DNA of 64,000 nucleotides from JAAUUE01 sp943370025 (GCA_943370025.1 CALRPI020000020.1:1-64000), one strand, 5' to 3'; shown: positions 35,540-45,417, numbered from the stretch's first letter. Numbers and translations: made by a program. Notes: generated by a model from the letters alone, not told the origin.

Positions 35540-36885
35540 TCATTCATGTTTTTATAAGTTGCCACAGCAGATGGAGAAATTCGGTTCAGGTAACGGAATA
35601 TCCAGTATTTAATAATTGAGTCTAAAATTACTGGGAAGGTGGCAATAAATAGAAAGGTAAAATCTCGATTCTCAGCTATTCCCAAATGGCCAAAGGTTCT
35701 TTCGATAATAATCTCCCAACCATGGGGCGAGTGGAAACCGACAAATATATCTGTAAACAGAATAATAATAAATGCCTTGGCACTATCGCTTAAGCCATAG
35801 GCAATATCATCAAAGAATGATTTGAGAATAATGAGGCTTTTCTTGCTATTTAGTAATACTAGGGTGAAGGCAATTATCGAGAGACTATCGGCAATGATAT
35901 TTTTAATAGCGTCATTACTGCGATTTGCATATTCTTCAGCAATTTCATTGGCTTTTTCTTTGACCTTTTCTGCTTTTTCTCCAGCAGGCATTTCTTGTGT
36001 GTCACCTATAAAAACTTGGAATTCCAAACCTCTTTGAAATCTCTCTAATTCCTCCAAAGCTTCTCTTTGCAGGTCTTGATTGATAAAAAGAATTTTACTT
36101 TGAGCTGGGATGAAACGATCCATTAAGGGTGTAATCACAAAAGCCTTACTTAATTGCTGGGTGAGAATCGGTACAATAATTAAGATCAAGATAAACTTCA
36201 CCGAGATAGAAGTCTTAAGCTTGGAATTGCGATATTTACTAACGTATTCTTGCTCTGATTTGGGGTCTAAATCTCGTTGGATCTTCGCAAAAGTTCCTAA
36301 GATCGATCGCGGCACCAGACCCGTGGAATCCGAGAGATTACCCCGATCACTCTCTCTCATCTGGTCTTCTAACTGCGATCGATCTCCACCCAGCAAACCA
36401 TTATTTATCTCACTAGGATTAAGGGATTCTGGAACTGGTCTGGCTGGTCTGATCACTTTCACTAGCTCATCCACCTCTAGCCGACCGGAATAACGGGTCA
36501 GAACTTCATCAATAAAGTTCAGCTTGTTAATAATTATGGATGGTGGAAGCTGAGATTCAGCACTGGGGCGGCTGTTATCTTGAAGGGGGTTCAGCCGTGT
36601 CACCTTGGCTTGTTGCAATTCTCCCGGACTCAGCAGGGAACGACTAACCCGAAATTCTGCCAATCTGCCTTTGACTGTGCCGAGGAGCTTGTTCAAGTCT
36701 TCTTGAAAATACTTAAAAGTATTGATGCCATAGTTGCCAGATTCGATCGCTACTTTCTGACCATTGAAATGCTCATTTTCCAGTTGTTTAATCTTCAGGG
36801 CAGCTTTATAAGCCTCATCTAAGGATCTTTCAGGAGTTTTCAGAAACCATTCGTTAGAACTATAAAGGAAATTTATAAAACCCAT
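35536..36885 (-). CDS. pcxA: Proton extrusion protein PcxA (CotA/CemA family)
   Basis: 449 residues. The first 220 are hydrophilic with a helical, variable linker. The C-terminal half has four membrane helices; the family's signature lies at DIFVGFHSPHGWEIIIE, and the end reads ATFPVILDSIIKYWIFRYLN followed by RISPSAVATYKNMNE, as in plastid CemA. PcxA is needed for light-driven proton extrusion and helps inorganic-carbon uptake and acid tolerance. It is in the plasma membrane. Monocistronic. Confidence 0.95.
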   Translation of the reverse strand: MGFINFLYSSNEWFLKTPERSLDEAYKAALKIKQLENEHFNGQKVAIESGNYGINTFKYFQEDLNKLLGTVKGRLAEFRVSRSLLSPGELQQAKVTRLNPLQDNSRPSAESQLPPSIIINKLNFIDEVLTRYSGRLEVDELVKVIRPARPVPESLNPSEINNGLLGGDRSQLEDQMRESDRGNLSDSTGLVPRSILGTFAKIQRDLDPKSEQEYVSKYRNSKLKTSISVKFILILIIVPILTQQLSKAFVITPLMDRFIPAQSKILFINQDLQREALEELERFQRGLEFQVFIGDTQEMPAGEKAEKVKEKANEIAEEYANRSNDAIKNIIADSLSIIAFTLVLLNSKKSLIILKSFFDDIAYGLSDSAKAFIIILFTDIFVGFHSPHGWEIIIERTFGHLGIAENRDFTFLFIATFPVILDSIIKYWIFRYLNRISPSAVATYKNMNE

Positions 36886-36907
36886 CGCAGTTAAATTTAA
36901 TGATTAT

Positions 36908-37074
36908 TTAGAGGATGTCTGAAAAGCAGCTTGGCGACTAAAGTCGCAGCTACAAGAGCAAAACCTGCCTCCGCAGGTTAATGAAAGACCTAGATTTCCG
37001 TTAGTCCGTGAAGACGGACTTTGTTCTTGTAGTCGCGGTTTCAACCGCCAGAACCTTTTCAGGCATCCTCTTAT
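36908..37074. mobile_element. Composite MITE-like element with 18-bp terminal inverted repeats
   Basis: Left end TTAGAGGATGTCTGAAAAG and right end CTTTTCAGGCATCCTCTTAT are inverted copies with one mismatch. Inside are a GGCGACTAAAGTCGCAGCTA hairpin, CCTGCCTCCGCAGGT, and GTCCGTGAAGACGGACTTTG with GCGGTTTCAACCGCC, i.e. REP units, so the REP pair seems to have been captured in a larger element. Confidence 0.7.
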
Positions 37075-37139
37075 ATATGACTTACTAATTTAAGCTGTTA
37101 CAGTCTAGGAGCTTAGTCTAGACGATTTAGTATGCTATG

Positions 37140-37230
37140 TAGCAATCCTAAATCATTTGCTAGATTAAATAGCCTCTGGTCGATAATTTCATCTACCACA
37201 GGTGGGTGAAATTATTGAGGATTGCTATAG
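37140..37230 (+). repeat. MITE-like family B, copy 1
   Basis: TAGCAATCCTAAAT at the left end and GAGGATTGCTATAG at the right. The middle holds an imperfect hairpin TAATTTCA..TGAAATTA. It lies immediately before, and partly in, the leader of the UvrD-like gene. Other copies: 49102-49191, 51443-51545, 51541-51634. Confidence 0.7.
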
Positions 37231-37267
37231 TTTACTTACCGGGGAACTTACGGGGAGAATTTATAGG

Positions 37268-39499
37268 ATGATTTCAACTTGGATTAATGGCACAACCCGC
37301 AGCGGCAAGACAACCCGCTTGGTAGAAGAATTTTCCCGATGGCTGGCTGCCCCCCATAAATCTTCCCCTCAAGCCTCCCATCAAGCCTCGATCGCCTCTC
37401 CCCTCACCCCGCCTATCCTAGTTTTAGCTGCCAATGATGACAGCAAACGAGAACTTAGCAATCAGTTGGCACTAGCGATCGCCTCCCAAGGTAATACGCC
37501 GAACCAAAGTAAATACCCCTTAGTTATTAAAAGCCCTTTAGGTTTTTTTCAGGATGAAGTATTACTATTTTTTCCATTGTTGACCCAAGTTTTAACTCAA
37601 GAGGCATTGCAAGGAGGAGCTAAATTTGGTAACCAAGCTAGTCGTCAGCAACCCCCACCGCCCCTATTTCCGATCAAACTCCACCCAGAAACAGAGCAGG
37701 AACTAGCCACCAAGCTGTGGCAAGCCAGACTAACTCCCCAAGTTCTCCAACAAGCAGCCACAGGAGAATACCAACTGGTACGGCGGATTCTGGATCTGAT
37801 GATGTTGGCGGGGTTGAGTGGCTTACCCCTCGAAGAGATTCCCACTCTGCTGCACCAAGGATTAGCCGGGGAGGAAGACCCCGCCTTGTATCCCCTCTAT
37901 GGGAAATTATTGCAAGATTGGTATCACTGGTGTTTGCAACGGGGATTGCTCACCTACGGAATTATCACCCACCTCTACTGGCGCTACCTGCTGCCCCATG
38001 CCGACTACCAGCGAAATCTATTGCAACGCACGGCGGCGATATTTGCCGATGATGTGGATGATTATCCGGCGATCGCCTGTGATTTGTTGGAGCTATTTCT
38101 CGATCGCGGTGTGAAGGGTATCTTTACCTACAATCCCTACGGCAAAGTGAGATTGGGCTTAAATGCCGATCCTGATTACCTGCTGGGACTAAGTTCCCGC
38201 TGTCGGGTCGAGCATCTCACCGGGGTAGTGTTGGGGGAAAATAGCGATGCCTTAGCCGGGACTTTGGTGGATTTGGTGGCTAACCCAGTTTTTCTGCCCG
38301 TGCTACCCCCGACTATGCAATCGATTCAGACCACCGCTCGATCGCAAATGCTCCGCCAGACTGCCGCTACCATTATTGATCTGGTGCAATCTGGAGTGGA
38401 GCAGCAGGATATTGGCGTGATTTCCCCCGGCTTGGATGCGATCGCTCGCTACACCCTGACGGAAATTCTCACTGCCAAGGGCATCGGGGTGCATTGCCTG
38501 AATGTGCAGAATCCCCTGAATAGCCAAGCCATTATCCGGGGTTTGTTAACCCTGCTGGCTTTGGTCTATCCCGGTTTGGGCAAGTTAGTCACCGGGCAGA
38601 TGGTGGCAGAAATGCTAGTGGTGTTGAGTGGCAGATCCACCACGCCCCAAGATCGGGAGAGCTATGATATTGACCCAGTACGGGCTGGTTTATTGGTGGA
38701 TCATTGTTTTGTCCCGGATGCTGACCTGCCCCAGCTATTGCCCCTCGAAAGCTTCCCCCGCTGGGATCGGATCGTTGCCAAAGCCGCCACTGCTTATGGT
38801 GAGATTAGGTTATGGCTAGAAGAACAGCGTTCGCAACAACAACAAAGATTAGCCTTTAGTGCGATCGCCGTCCTCGATCGAGCGATGCAGAAATTCCTAT
38901 TTCCCCGCCGCCACCTCACCTATGAGCAGCTATCCAGCCTCAGGGCATTGATGGAAACTGCCCAGCACTACTGGGAAGTAGACCAACGCATCCGCCAGAG
39001 CCAAACCCGAAAACTGTTACCGGGGGAGACGATCGCTAAATTTATCCAAATGCTAGAACTGGGAACCGTCACCGCCAACCCCTACCCTGTCCAGTACCTC
39101 ACCCCCCAAGCCGCCAACAGCATCACCTTGGCAAATATCTTCCAGTACCGCCAAGACCGCAGTTTTCACCAGTACCATTTTTGGTTAGATGTAGGGTCGC
39201 CCCTGTGGATGAGCGGGGGAGCCGCCACTCTCTACGCTGCCCCTCTGTTCCTCAAAGGCTGGCGGGGAGAGCCTTGGACTGTGGAGCATGACTACGATGC
39301 CGATGAAGCCAGACTACAACGCATCATCTACGACCTCTTGGGCAGGGTCGGCAAGCAACTCTATCTTTGCCACAGCGACCTTGCCGCCAATGGTCAAGAA
39401 CAAACCGGACCTCTACTATCTGTCGTCAATGCGGCAACTCCTCTATCAAGCCCCAATGCTGAAACACCTAACTTAGAGGTGGTATCCAATCCGGGTTAA
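37268..39499 (+). CDS. Divergent UvrD/AddB-like P-loop ATPase (cyanobacterial 'recombinase family')
   Basis: 743 residues from the ATG at 37268, chosen because an upstream alternative (37202) would lie within a repeat and this ATG follows GGGGAGA. The Walker A motif is GTTRSGKTT (8-16). The order is that of superfamily 1 helicases: ILVLAANDDSKRELSNQL (motif Ia-like), FADDVDDYPA (261-266 in the place of the DExD motif), IGVISPGLDAIARYTLTEIL and NPLNSQAIIRGLL (like motifs IV). Motif VI with the arginine finger is not recognisable, and no nuclease domain is seen. It may be a RecC/AddB-like non-processive or inactive helicase subunit. Function unproven. Monocistronic. Confidence 0.6.
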   Translation: MISTWINGTTRSGKTTRLVEEFSRWLAAPHKSSPQASHQASIASPLTPPILVLAANDDSKRELSNQLALAIASQGNTPNQSKYPLVIKSPLGFFQDEVLLFFPLLTQVLTQEALQGGAKFGNQASRQQPPPPLFPIKLHPETEQELATKLWQARLTPQVLQQAATGEYQLVRRILDLMMLAGLSGLPLEEIPTLLHQGLAGEEDPALYPLYGKLLQDWYHWCLQRGLLTYGIITHLYWRYLLPHADYQRNLLQRTAAIFADDVDDYPAIACDLLELFLDRGVKGIFTYNPYGKVRLGLNADPDYLLGLSSRCRVEHLTGVVLGENSDALAGTLVDLVANPVFLPVLPPTMQSIQTTARSQMLRQTAATIIDLVQSGVEQQDIGVISPGLDAIARYTLTEILTAKGIGVHCLNVQNPLNSQAIIRGLLTLLALVYPGLGKLVTGQMVAEMLVVLSGRSTTPQDRESYDIDPVRAGLLVDHCFVPDADLPQLLPLESFPRWDRIVAKAATAYGEIRLWLEEQRSQQQQRLAFSAIAVLDRAMQKFLFPRRHLTYEQLSSLRALMETAQHYWEVDQRIRQSQTRKLLPGETIAKFIQMLELGTVTANPYPVQYLTPQAANSITLANIFQYRQDRSFHQYHFWLDVGSPLWMSGGAATLYAAPLFLKGWRGEPWTVEHDYDADEARLQRIIYDLLGRVGKQLYLCHSDLAANGQEQTGPLLSVVNAATPLSSPNAETPNLEVVSNPG

Positions 39500-39521
39500 C
39501 GTCTTTTTGATTTGGTATTAA

Positions 39522-40082
39522 CTAGGGCTTTACTTCAGTCTGTTCAGCCTGTTGTGCCAACAGCCGTTCTGCCTCTTGAAGATTCTTTTGAAAGTCGGGA
39601 TTAGAACCTTCCAGCTCAATGGCAGCCTGAAAATGCGCGATCGCTTCCCCTAGGTTTCCTTGGCTGACCCAAATAATTCCCAACCCATTGTAGGCGTAGG
39701 CATTATTTGGATTCAGCCGGATGGCAGTTTGAAAATTAGCCGCAGCTTCGGCGACGTTGCCTTGTTCGGCTAGAGCAATGCCTAGATTGCTATAACCATA
39801 GGAGTTATTGGGATCAATGCGGATGGCAGTTTGAAAATTAGTAATAGCTTCAGCGATTTTTCCTTGGGCATCTAAGGCAATCCCCATCCCTACATAGGCA
39901 TCACTGTTATTGGGATCAAGCGCAATTGCTCGGCGAAATATCTCCTCCGCCTGCAAAAAACCACCATTAGCTTGGGCTTCATCTCCCTGTTGAAATAATT
40001 CATCAATACTTTGGGCAAATGCCGGCTGCGCCACAAATAGGGCAGCAGCGAGGGCGAGGGGCAGAAGGAATTGGGTTTTCAT
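39522..40082 (-). CDS. Exported TPR protein
   Basis: 186 residues. Signal peptide with a hydrophobic core and AQPAFA-Q cleavage site (residues 18-24), then four TPR units of 34 residues (PNNSDAYVGMGIALDAQG, PNNSYGYSNLGIALAEQG, PNNAYAYNGLGIIWVSQG and a shorter last one). Predicted periplasmic scaffold. Closely similar in repeat sequence to the next gene, which points to a duplicated pair. Partners unknown. Confidence 0.85.
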   Translation of the reverse strand: MKTQFLLPLALAAALFVAQPAFAQSIDELFQQGDEAQANGGFLQAEEIFRRAIALDPNNSDAYVGMGIALDAQGKIAEAITNFQTAIRIDPNNSYGYSNLGIALAEQGNVAEAAANFQTAIRLNPNNAYAYNGLGIIWVSQGNLGEAIAHFQAAIELEGSNPDFQKNLQEAERLLAQQAEQTEVKP

Positions 40083-40161
40083 AGAGGATTGCGATCAAGA
40101 TTAGGAATAAACTTCATTCGTTCGGGATAAATTACTGAAAAAATTGGCATGATCGTATCTA

Positions 40162-41598
40162 TTATTCTGCCAAGCGTCGTTCTGTTTCCCGGAGGTTCTC
40201 TTGAAATCTGGGCTGATCGGGATTCAGGGCGATCGCCCTTTGAAAATTGCCAATTGCCTCGATCAGGTTTCCTTGGGCAACTAGGGCAAGACCCAGACTA
40301 TTATATGCCTCAGCATAATTGGGATAAATCCGGATGGCGGTTTGGTAATTAGCGATCGCTTCTGCTAAGTTTCCTTGTCTGGTTAAAGCATTGCCTAACT
40401 GATGATAAATAAAAGGATAGCTGGGTAGGAGACGGATCGAAACCCGATAATTAGCGATCGCTTCTTCTAGGTTTCCTTGAGCTGCTAAGGCATTACCTAA
40501 AAAGGTATAAAGATTTGCATAGTTTGGTTCAAAAACAAGAGCGGCGCGGTAATTAGCAATAGCTTCCTCTAGGTTTCCCTGCTCATTTAAGGTATCACCT
40601 AAACGGATCAGCACATCAACATTGCGAGGATCAAGGCGGAGAGAGTTGCGGTAATTAGCGATCGCCTCTGCTGAGTTGCCTTGAGTATAGAAAGTGAAAC
40701 CTAAAGTATAGTAATACTCCGCATTGTTGGGGTCAAGGCGGATCGCTGTTTGGTAACTTGCGATCGCTTCTGTGAGGTTTCCTTGGTTGGCAAGGGTACG
40801 CCCCAAATACCAATAGGCTGAGGCATTTTGGGGATCAATCTTAATAATTTTCGCAAACATCTCGGCGGCAAGGGAAAAATTTTCTGTCTCTAGGAGCCTA
40901 ATTCCTTGTTGGATTAAGTCTGGGATATTTTCCGTTGTTTGGGTTCTCAATCTGCGCTCTGCTTCCCGGAGGCTGTTTTCAGTCATGGTGCGGAGTCTAT
41001 TTTGGGCAGGAGTTCGGTTGGGGTTGAGACGCAAGGAGGTTTGAAAGTTAGCGATCGCCTCTACCAAATCTCCCTGATCCCTAAGGGCTAAACCCAAGTT
41101 AGTGTAGGTAGTCGCATCGTCTGGGGCAAGCTCGATGGTGGTCTGGAAGAGGACGATCGCCGCGCTAATATTCCCCTGCTCATACAGAGCAATTCCCAAG
41201 CCAGCGTAGGTGTAGGGATTGTTGGGGTCAAGACGAATAGCGGTACGGAAGCTATCAATCGCCTCGGTGAGATTTCTTTGTCTAAAATAGGCATTACCCA
41301 AACCAGTAAAAGCTAAACCACCATTGGCACGAAACCAAATGGCAGCCCGGTATTTAGCGATCGCCCCAGTGTAATCGCCTTGTTCAAAGAGGGCATTCCC
41401 CAAGCCGAGATAGGCATCGCCATTATGGGGATCCAGCTCGATCGACCTCCGAAATTCAGATTCCAAGGCAGAAAAACTCATCCCTTCCCTGACGGCATCT
41501 CCTTCTATAAATAGTTCAGGAATATAGCCCGCAAAAATAGGCTGGCAAGTTAAGACTGTTGCCAGCAGTGCTAGGGGCAGAAAGAACTTAATTCTCAT
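40162..41598 (-). CDS. Exported TPR-repeat protein, about 11 repeats
   Basis: 478 residues. Signal peptide ending near IFAG (residues 20-24), then about eleven TPR units (e.g. LDPNNPYTYAGLGIALYEQG, IDPQNASAYWYLGRTLANQG). A break without TPR consensus occurs near residues 205-225 (RLRTMTENSLREAERRLRTQ), which also occurs in short form at the very end, so the protein is probably an ancient duplication of one block. Predicted periplasmic. It lies upstream of the smaller TPR gene in the same direction with a 79-base gap. Confidence 0.85.
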   Translation of the reverse strand: MRIKFFLPLALLATVLTCQPIFAGYIPELFIEGDAVREGMSFSALESEFRRSIELDPHNGDAYLGLGNALFEQGDYTGAIAKYRAAIWFRANGGLAFTGLGNAYFRQRNLTEAIDSFRTAIRLDPNNPYTYAGLGIALYEQGNISAAIVLFQTTIELAPDDATTYTNLGLALRDQGDLVEAIANFQTSLRLNPNRTPAQNRLRTMTENSLREAERRLRTQTTENIPDLIQQGIRLLETENFSLAAEMFAKIIKIDPQNASAYWYLGRTLANQGNLTEAIASYQTAIRLDPNNAEYYYTLGFTFYTQGNSAEAIANYRNSLRLDPRNVDVLIRLGDTLNEQGNLEEAIANYRAALVFEPNYANLYTFLGNALAAQGNLEEAIANYRVSIRLLPSYPFIYHQLGNALTRQGNLAEAIANYQTAIRIYPNYAEAYNSLGLALVAQGNLIEAIGNFQRAIALNPDQPRFQENLRETERRLAE

Positions 41599-41671
41599 TG
41601 ATAATTAAACTAGCTTTTTCATACAATCTGAATTCCATTTACCCGCTCTGACTCATAATCATGATTCTAGA

Positions 41672-43240
41672 CTATTCTCGATAATGGCAGCCCATGCTGG
41701 TTTTATTTGCCCATGCCGCTTGGGTGACAATAATAGCCACTTGGATGGCATTGCGCAGACCAATTAAGCCGTCAGTGAGTTGGGTAGTGTGGTAGAACTC
41801 TTCAATTTCTAGTTGTAGATGACGTAACTCCCGGATCGCCCGGCGCAGCCGATCGCTCGTCCGCACCAAACCCACATAATTCCACATTAGGTATTTGATC
41901 GATCGCACATCCTGACTAATTAACACTGGGTCTGCCGCCTCACAGCCAGTATTCTGCCAAGGGGGAATATCGGCGGCGGGGTGGAGTTTTTGAGAGCGTA
42001 ATTCAGAAAGAATATGCCGTGCCGCGCGATCGCCCCACACCAAACCTTCCAACAACGAAGCACTGCCCAAGCGATTTGCTCCATGCAACCCAGTACAAGC
42101 CACTTCCCCCGCCGCATAGAGATGCTCCAAGGTAGTCCGTCCCCACAGGTCCACCCACACTCCCCCACAAAAATAGTGCGCCCCCGGCACCACTGGCACC
42201 AAATCACGAGTAATATCCACCCCATAGCTCAGGCATTGGGTATAGATATTGGGGAATTCCTGTTGGATTTTTGCTACAGGCAGGGAAGAAGCTAAATCTA
42301 GATAAACATGGGAAACATCTAGGGCAATCATTTCCTGATGGATGCCCCTAGCCACCACATCCCGTGGAGCCAGATCCCCCCATTCGGGGTCATATTTTTC
42401 CATGAAAGTCTGCCCATTGCTATTCACCAACTTTGCCCCCGCTCCCCGCACCGCTTCAGAAATCAGAAAAGCTGGAGCATTATCTTGATAGAAAGTTGTC
42501 GGGTGAAACTGGACAAATTCACAATTGATTGCCCTTGCCCCGGCTCGATAAGCCATTGCCAAGCCATCCCCCCTTGCCCCCACAGGGTTAGTCGTCCGCA
42601 GATAGAGCTGTCCCAAACCTCCCGTAGCTAAGATAGTTTTTTTGGCAATACAGGGCAGGACTTCCCCAGTTTTTTGATCCAGTAGGTACGCCCCGACACA
42701 GGATAGGGGGGCATAAATAGTCGATCGATCCCTAGCATGGTGAGCTGGGGTAAGCAGATCCACAGCGGTGTGTTCCGTCAATAGGTGAATTTTGGGATGG
42801 GCTTGGAGGGCGATCGTCAGAGTATCACTAATGGCTTTCCCGGTGGTATCTGCCGCATGGACAATCCGGGGTGTGGCATGGGCGGCTTCTCGGATCACTT
42901 GCAGTTCGCCAGTAGAATTGCGATCGAACGGCACGCCCAATCTGTTCACCAAGAAGCGATCGACCAAATCCGCCCCCTCTGCTGCCAAAATCTCCACTGC
43001 CGCCCGGTGACTGTGCCCCGCCCCCGCCCGCAGCAAATCTTCCGCCAGTAAGGTTACAGAATCATCATCACCCTGATAGATAATCCCGCCCTGGGCATAA
43101 CAAGTATTCGATTCTTCAGGATTCGGCGCACGGGTCACCACGGTGACAGCAACTCCAGCATCCGCCAGTTGCAAGGCGGCTGTCCCTCCAGCAATCCCCG
43201 AACCCAGAATCAAAACATCGGTCTCCAGATAATTTGCCAT
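41672..43240 (-). CDS. nadB: L-aspartate oxidase
   Basis: 522 residues. FAD enzyme that oxidises aspartate to iminoaspartate, the first step of NAD synthesis. Dinucleotide-binding loop VLILGSGIAGGTAALQLADA at the N-terminus, NTCYAQGGI, then FHPTTFY and the substrate-binding arginines in GANRLGSASLLEGLVWG. The C-terminal three-helix domain is present (LMWNYVGLVRTSDRLRRA). FAD is re-oxidised by oxygen or fumarate. Located after nadA on the same strand with a 91-base gap that contains repeat sequence. Confidence 0.95.
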   Translation of the reverse strand: MANYLETDVLILGSGIAGGTAALQLADAGVAVTVVTRAPNPEESNTCYAQGGIIYQGDDDSVTLLAEDLLRAGAGHSHRAAVEILAAEGADLVDRFLVNRLGVPFDRNSTGELQVIREAAHATPRIVHAADTTGKAISDTLTIALQAHPKIHLLTEHTAVDLLTPAHHARDRSTIYAPLSCVGAYLLDQKTGEVLPCIAKKTILATGGLGQLYLRTTNPVGARGDGLAMAYRAGARAINCEFVQFHPTTFYQDNAPAFLISEAVRGAGAKLVNSNGQTFMEKYDPEWGDLAPRDVVARGIHQEMIALDVSHVYLDLASSLPVAKIQQEFPNIYTQCLSYGVDITRDLVPVVPGAHYFCGGVWVDLWGRTTLEHLYAAGEVACTGLHGANRLGSASLLEGLVWGDRAARHILSELRSQKLHPAADIPPWQNTGCEAADPVLISQDVRSIKYLMWNYVGLVRTSDRLRRAIRELRHLQLEIEEFYHTTQLTDGLIGLRNAIQVAIIVTQAAWANKTSMGCHYRE

Positions 43241-43331
43241 ATTACTTGCCTATTCCTAAATCTATTGCCCAAGGCATTACTAGCCTACTGTTTGATGCTT
43301 AGTCCTTGATCCCCCCTGTACCTCCTTCCCC

Positions 43332-44366
43332 CTACCCTATCTCCAACATCCTCTGCACCGATCGCGCTGCCCGGAGCCTGATATCTTCGGGAATCTCAAT
43401 TACGTATTGATTTAGTTGCAGGGATAGCAAGGTATCTTCTAGGGTGATTTCGTTCATGTGGGGACAGCGAACACTACAGAGGCGGAGCATTTCCTTGTGG
43501 GGATTGGCGGCGGCGATATTGTCTCCCATCGCGCATTCTGTCAGGAGTAAATAGCGGGGTTTATCGGTGGTTTCAATGAATTTAATCATGGCAGAAGTAC
43601 TGCCAGCAAAATCCGAGGCGTTGACCACCTCTGGGCTACATTCTGGGTGCGCCAAGATCACCGTATCAGGGAAATGTTGGCGGATATTGGTGATGTCATC
43701 GACGGTGAAGCGATCGTGCACCTCGCAGCGCCCATGCCAACCAATCATTTGATAATCCAGATCGTTGCTAAACTTGCCAGTGGGTTGATGGCTAGGAAAG
43801 ATAATATGTTTGCCAGTTTCTTGGGCGACATTACGGGCAAGGTATTCATCGGGCAGGAAGATAATCGTATCGGTGCCAAAAGATTCCACCACCTTGGCGG
43901 CATTTCCTGAAGTACAACAGACATCACACTCGGCTTTCACATCAGCGTAGGTATTGATATAAGTCACGACAGGAACGCCGGGAAATTGTTGTTTCAATTG
44001 CCGCACGTCCGCCGCCGTAATGCTGGCAGCAAGGGAACATCCAGCAACTTTTGCAGGCAATAAAACGGTTTTCTCTGGATTAAGAATCTTGGCAGTTTCA
44101 GCCATAAACCGGACTCCACAAAAGACAATAATATCTTTGTCGGTAGCAGCAGCTTTGCGGCTTAATTCGAGGGAATCTCCGGTGAAATCAGGAACCGAAT
44201 TAAACAGGGCTGGTTCCATGTAGTTATGCCCAAGAATAATCGCATTTCTTTGCACTTTTAATTGGTTAATTTGATCTGCGATTTCTGCCTTATAAGCTAA
44301 CTCCGATTCGGGAACAATATTGTGTAGTTTTACCTTCATCGATTCATAAATTGCTGTAGCAGTCAT
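43332..44366 (-). CDS. nadA: Quinolinate synthase A
   Basis: 344 residues. [4Fe-4S] enzyme that joins iminoaspartate and dihydroxyacetone phosphate to quinolinate. The three cluster cysteines are expected in CDVCCTSGN, HPECSPEVV and SVRCPHMNEIT. NAIILGHNYMEPALF is the conserved start region and FCGVRFMAETAKIL follows. Middle gene of the nad set. 211 bases, with a hairpin-rich repeat, separate it from nadC, so it may have its own promoter. Confidence 0.95.
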   Translation of the reverse strand: MTATAIYESMKVKLHNIVPESELAYKAEIADQINQLKVQRNAIILGHNYMEPALFNSVPDFTGDSLELSRKAAATDKDIIVFCGVRFMAETAKILNPEKTVLLPAKVAGCSLAASITAADVRQLKQQFPGVPVVTYINTYADVKAECDVCCTSGNAAKVVESFGTDTIIFLPDEYLARNVAQETGKHIIFPSHQPTGKFSNDLDYQMIGWHGRCEVHDRFTVDDITNIRQHFPDTVILAHPECSPEVVNASDFAGSTSAMIKFIETTDKPRYLLLTECAMGDNIAAANPHKEMLRLCSVRCPHMNEITLEDTLLSLQLNQYVIEIPEDIRLRAARSVQRMLEIG

Positions 44367-44394
44367 AGATTATTCCTCTTAATTTATTGTGATT

Positions 44395-44500
44395 GATCCC
44401 CCCCAACCCCCCTTAAAAAGGAGGGGGATTAATTATTCAAGTCCCCCTTTTGAAGGGGGCTTAAAGCCCTTCGGGCATACAAGAAAAGGGGGATACTCCG
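44395..44500. repeat. Intergenic hairpin repeat between nadC and nadA
   Basis: CCCCCCTTAAAAAGGAGGGGG and CCCCCTTTTGAAGGGGGCTTAAAGCCCTTCGGGC inverted repeats, of the type also found inside family D and at 20370. It lies in the leader of nadA. Confidence 0.65.
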
Positions 44501-44577
44501 GATGAAACGAAATGATTAATCCTTGTTTATACACGACAGACCTCTTGAGGATGGGAAGAATTTTCGCTAGTGGGGTA

Positions 44578-45417
44578 TTACAAACAAAAGCTGATATCTA
44601 GGGCGGTGACGGAGTGGGTGAGATGACCTGCGGAAATATAATCAACTCCGGTTTGGGCGATCGCACCCACCGTTTGCAGATTGACATTCCCCGATGCTTC
44701 TAGAGGGACTGCCCCTTGGGTGATGGCTACAGCTTGACGCATATCCTCCAAGCTCATGTTATCCAGCATGACGCGATCGACCCCCAAGGGCAGCACTTCC
44801 CTTAGCTCCTCCAAATTTTTCACCTCCACCTCAATGGGAATTTTGGTTTGAGCCTGATCCTTGAGGTACGATCGCATCCTTGTTACAGCAGCAGTAATCC
44901 CCCCCGCCGCCGCAATGTGGTTATCTTTAATCAGAGCCATATCATCCAAACCAAACCGATGATTTTGCCCACCACCTAAGCGTACTGCCCACTTATCAAA
45001 CAACCGCAAACCGGGGGCAGTTTTGCGAGTATCCAGAATTACCGATTTTCCCCCTGCTGCTTGGACAAATTTCTGAGTTAGGGTGGCAATCCCCGACATG
45101 CGTTGCAGAAAATTCAAAGCCACTCGTTCCCCTTGCAACAGGGTTAAACCAGCACCATAGGCAATAGCAATGATTTCTCTATGCTTGACCGTTGCCCCGT
45201 CTTGGATCTGGGGCATAAATTTAATCTGGGGATCGACCAATTCAAAAGTCCATTGCACCACTTCTAGCCCCGCAATTACCCCCTCTGATTTGGCAATAAA
45301 TTCTCCCTGACAGGATAAATCCGCCGGAATTGTGGCTAGGCTTGTGATATCTCCCGCCCCAATATCTTCATCTAGGGCTTGTTGGATCATGGATTTTAGT
45401 TGTGCTATTTGGTTCAT
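44578..45417 (-). CDS. nadC: Nicotinate-nucleotide pyrophosphorylase (quinolinate phosphoribosyltransferase)
   Basis: 279 residues from the ATG at 45417, chosen over the 45504 start because the family begins near MNQIAQLKSMIQQALDEDIG; the extra 29 residues are unlike the family. Converts quinolinate and PRPP to nicotinate mononucleotide. LDTRKTAPGLRLFDKWAVRLGGGQNHRFG is the key motif, with the HRFGLDD and EVEVKN segments and VMLDNM. First gene of nadC-nadA-nadB. A 29-bp direct repeat lies 92 bases upstream of the ATG. Confidence 0.94.
   Translation of the reverse strand: MNQIAQLKSMIQQALDEDIGAGDITSLATIPADLSCQGEFIAKSEGVIAGLEVVQWTFELVDPQIKFMPQIQDGATVKHREIIAIAYGAGLTLLQGERVALNFLQRMSGIATLTQKFVQAAGGKSVILDTRKTAPGLRLFDKWAVRLGGGQNHRFGLDDMALIKDNHIAAAGGITAAVTRMRSYLKDQAQTKIPIEVEVKNLEELREVLPLGVDRVMLDNMSLEDMRQAVAITQGAVPLEASGNVNLQTVGAIAQTGVDYISAGHLTHSVTALDISFCL

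Noticed and set aside
35361..35543. 60-codon open frame on the minus strand
   Set aside because: It runs through the family-E hairpin and overlaps the pcxA end; the product has no protein-like pattern.
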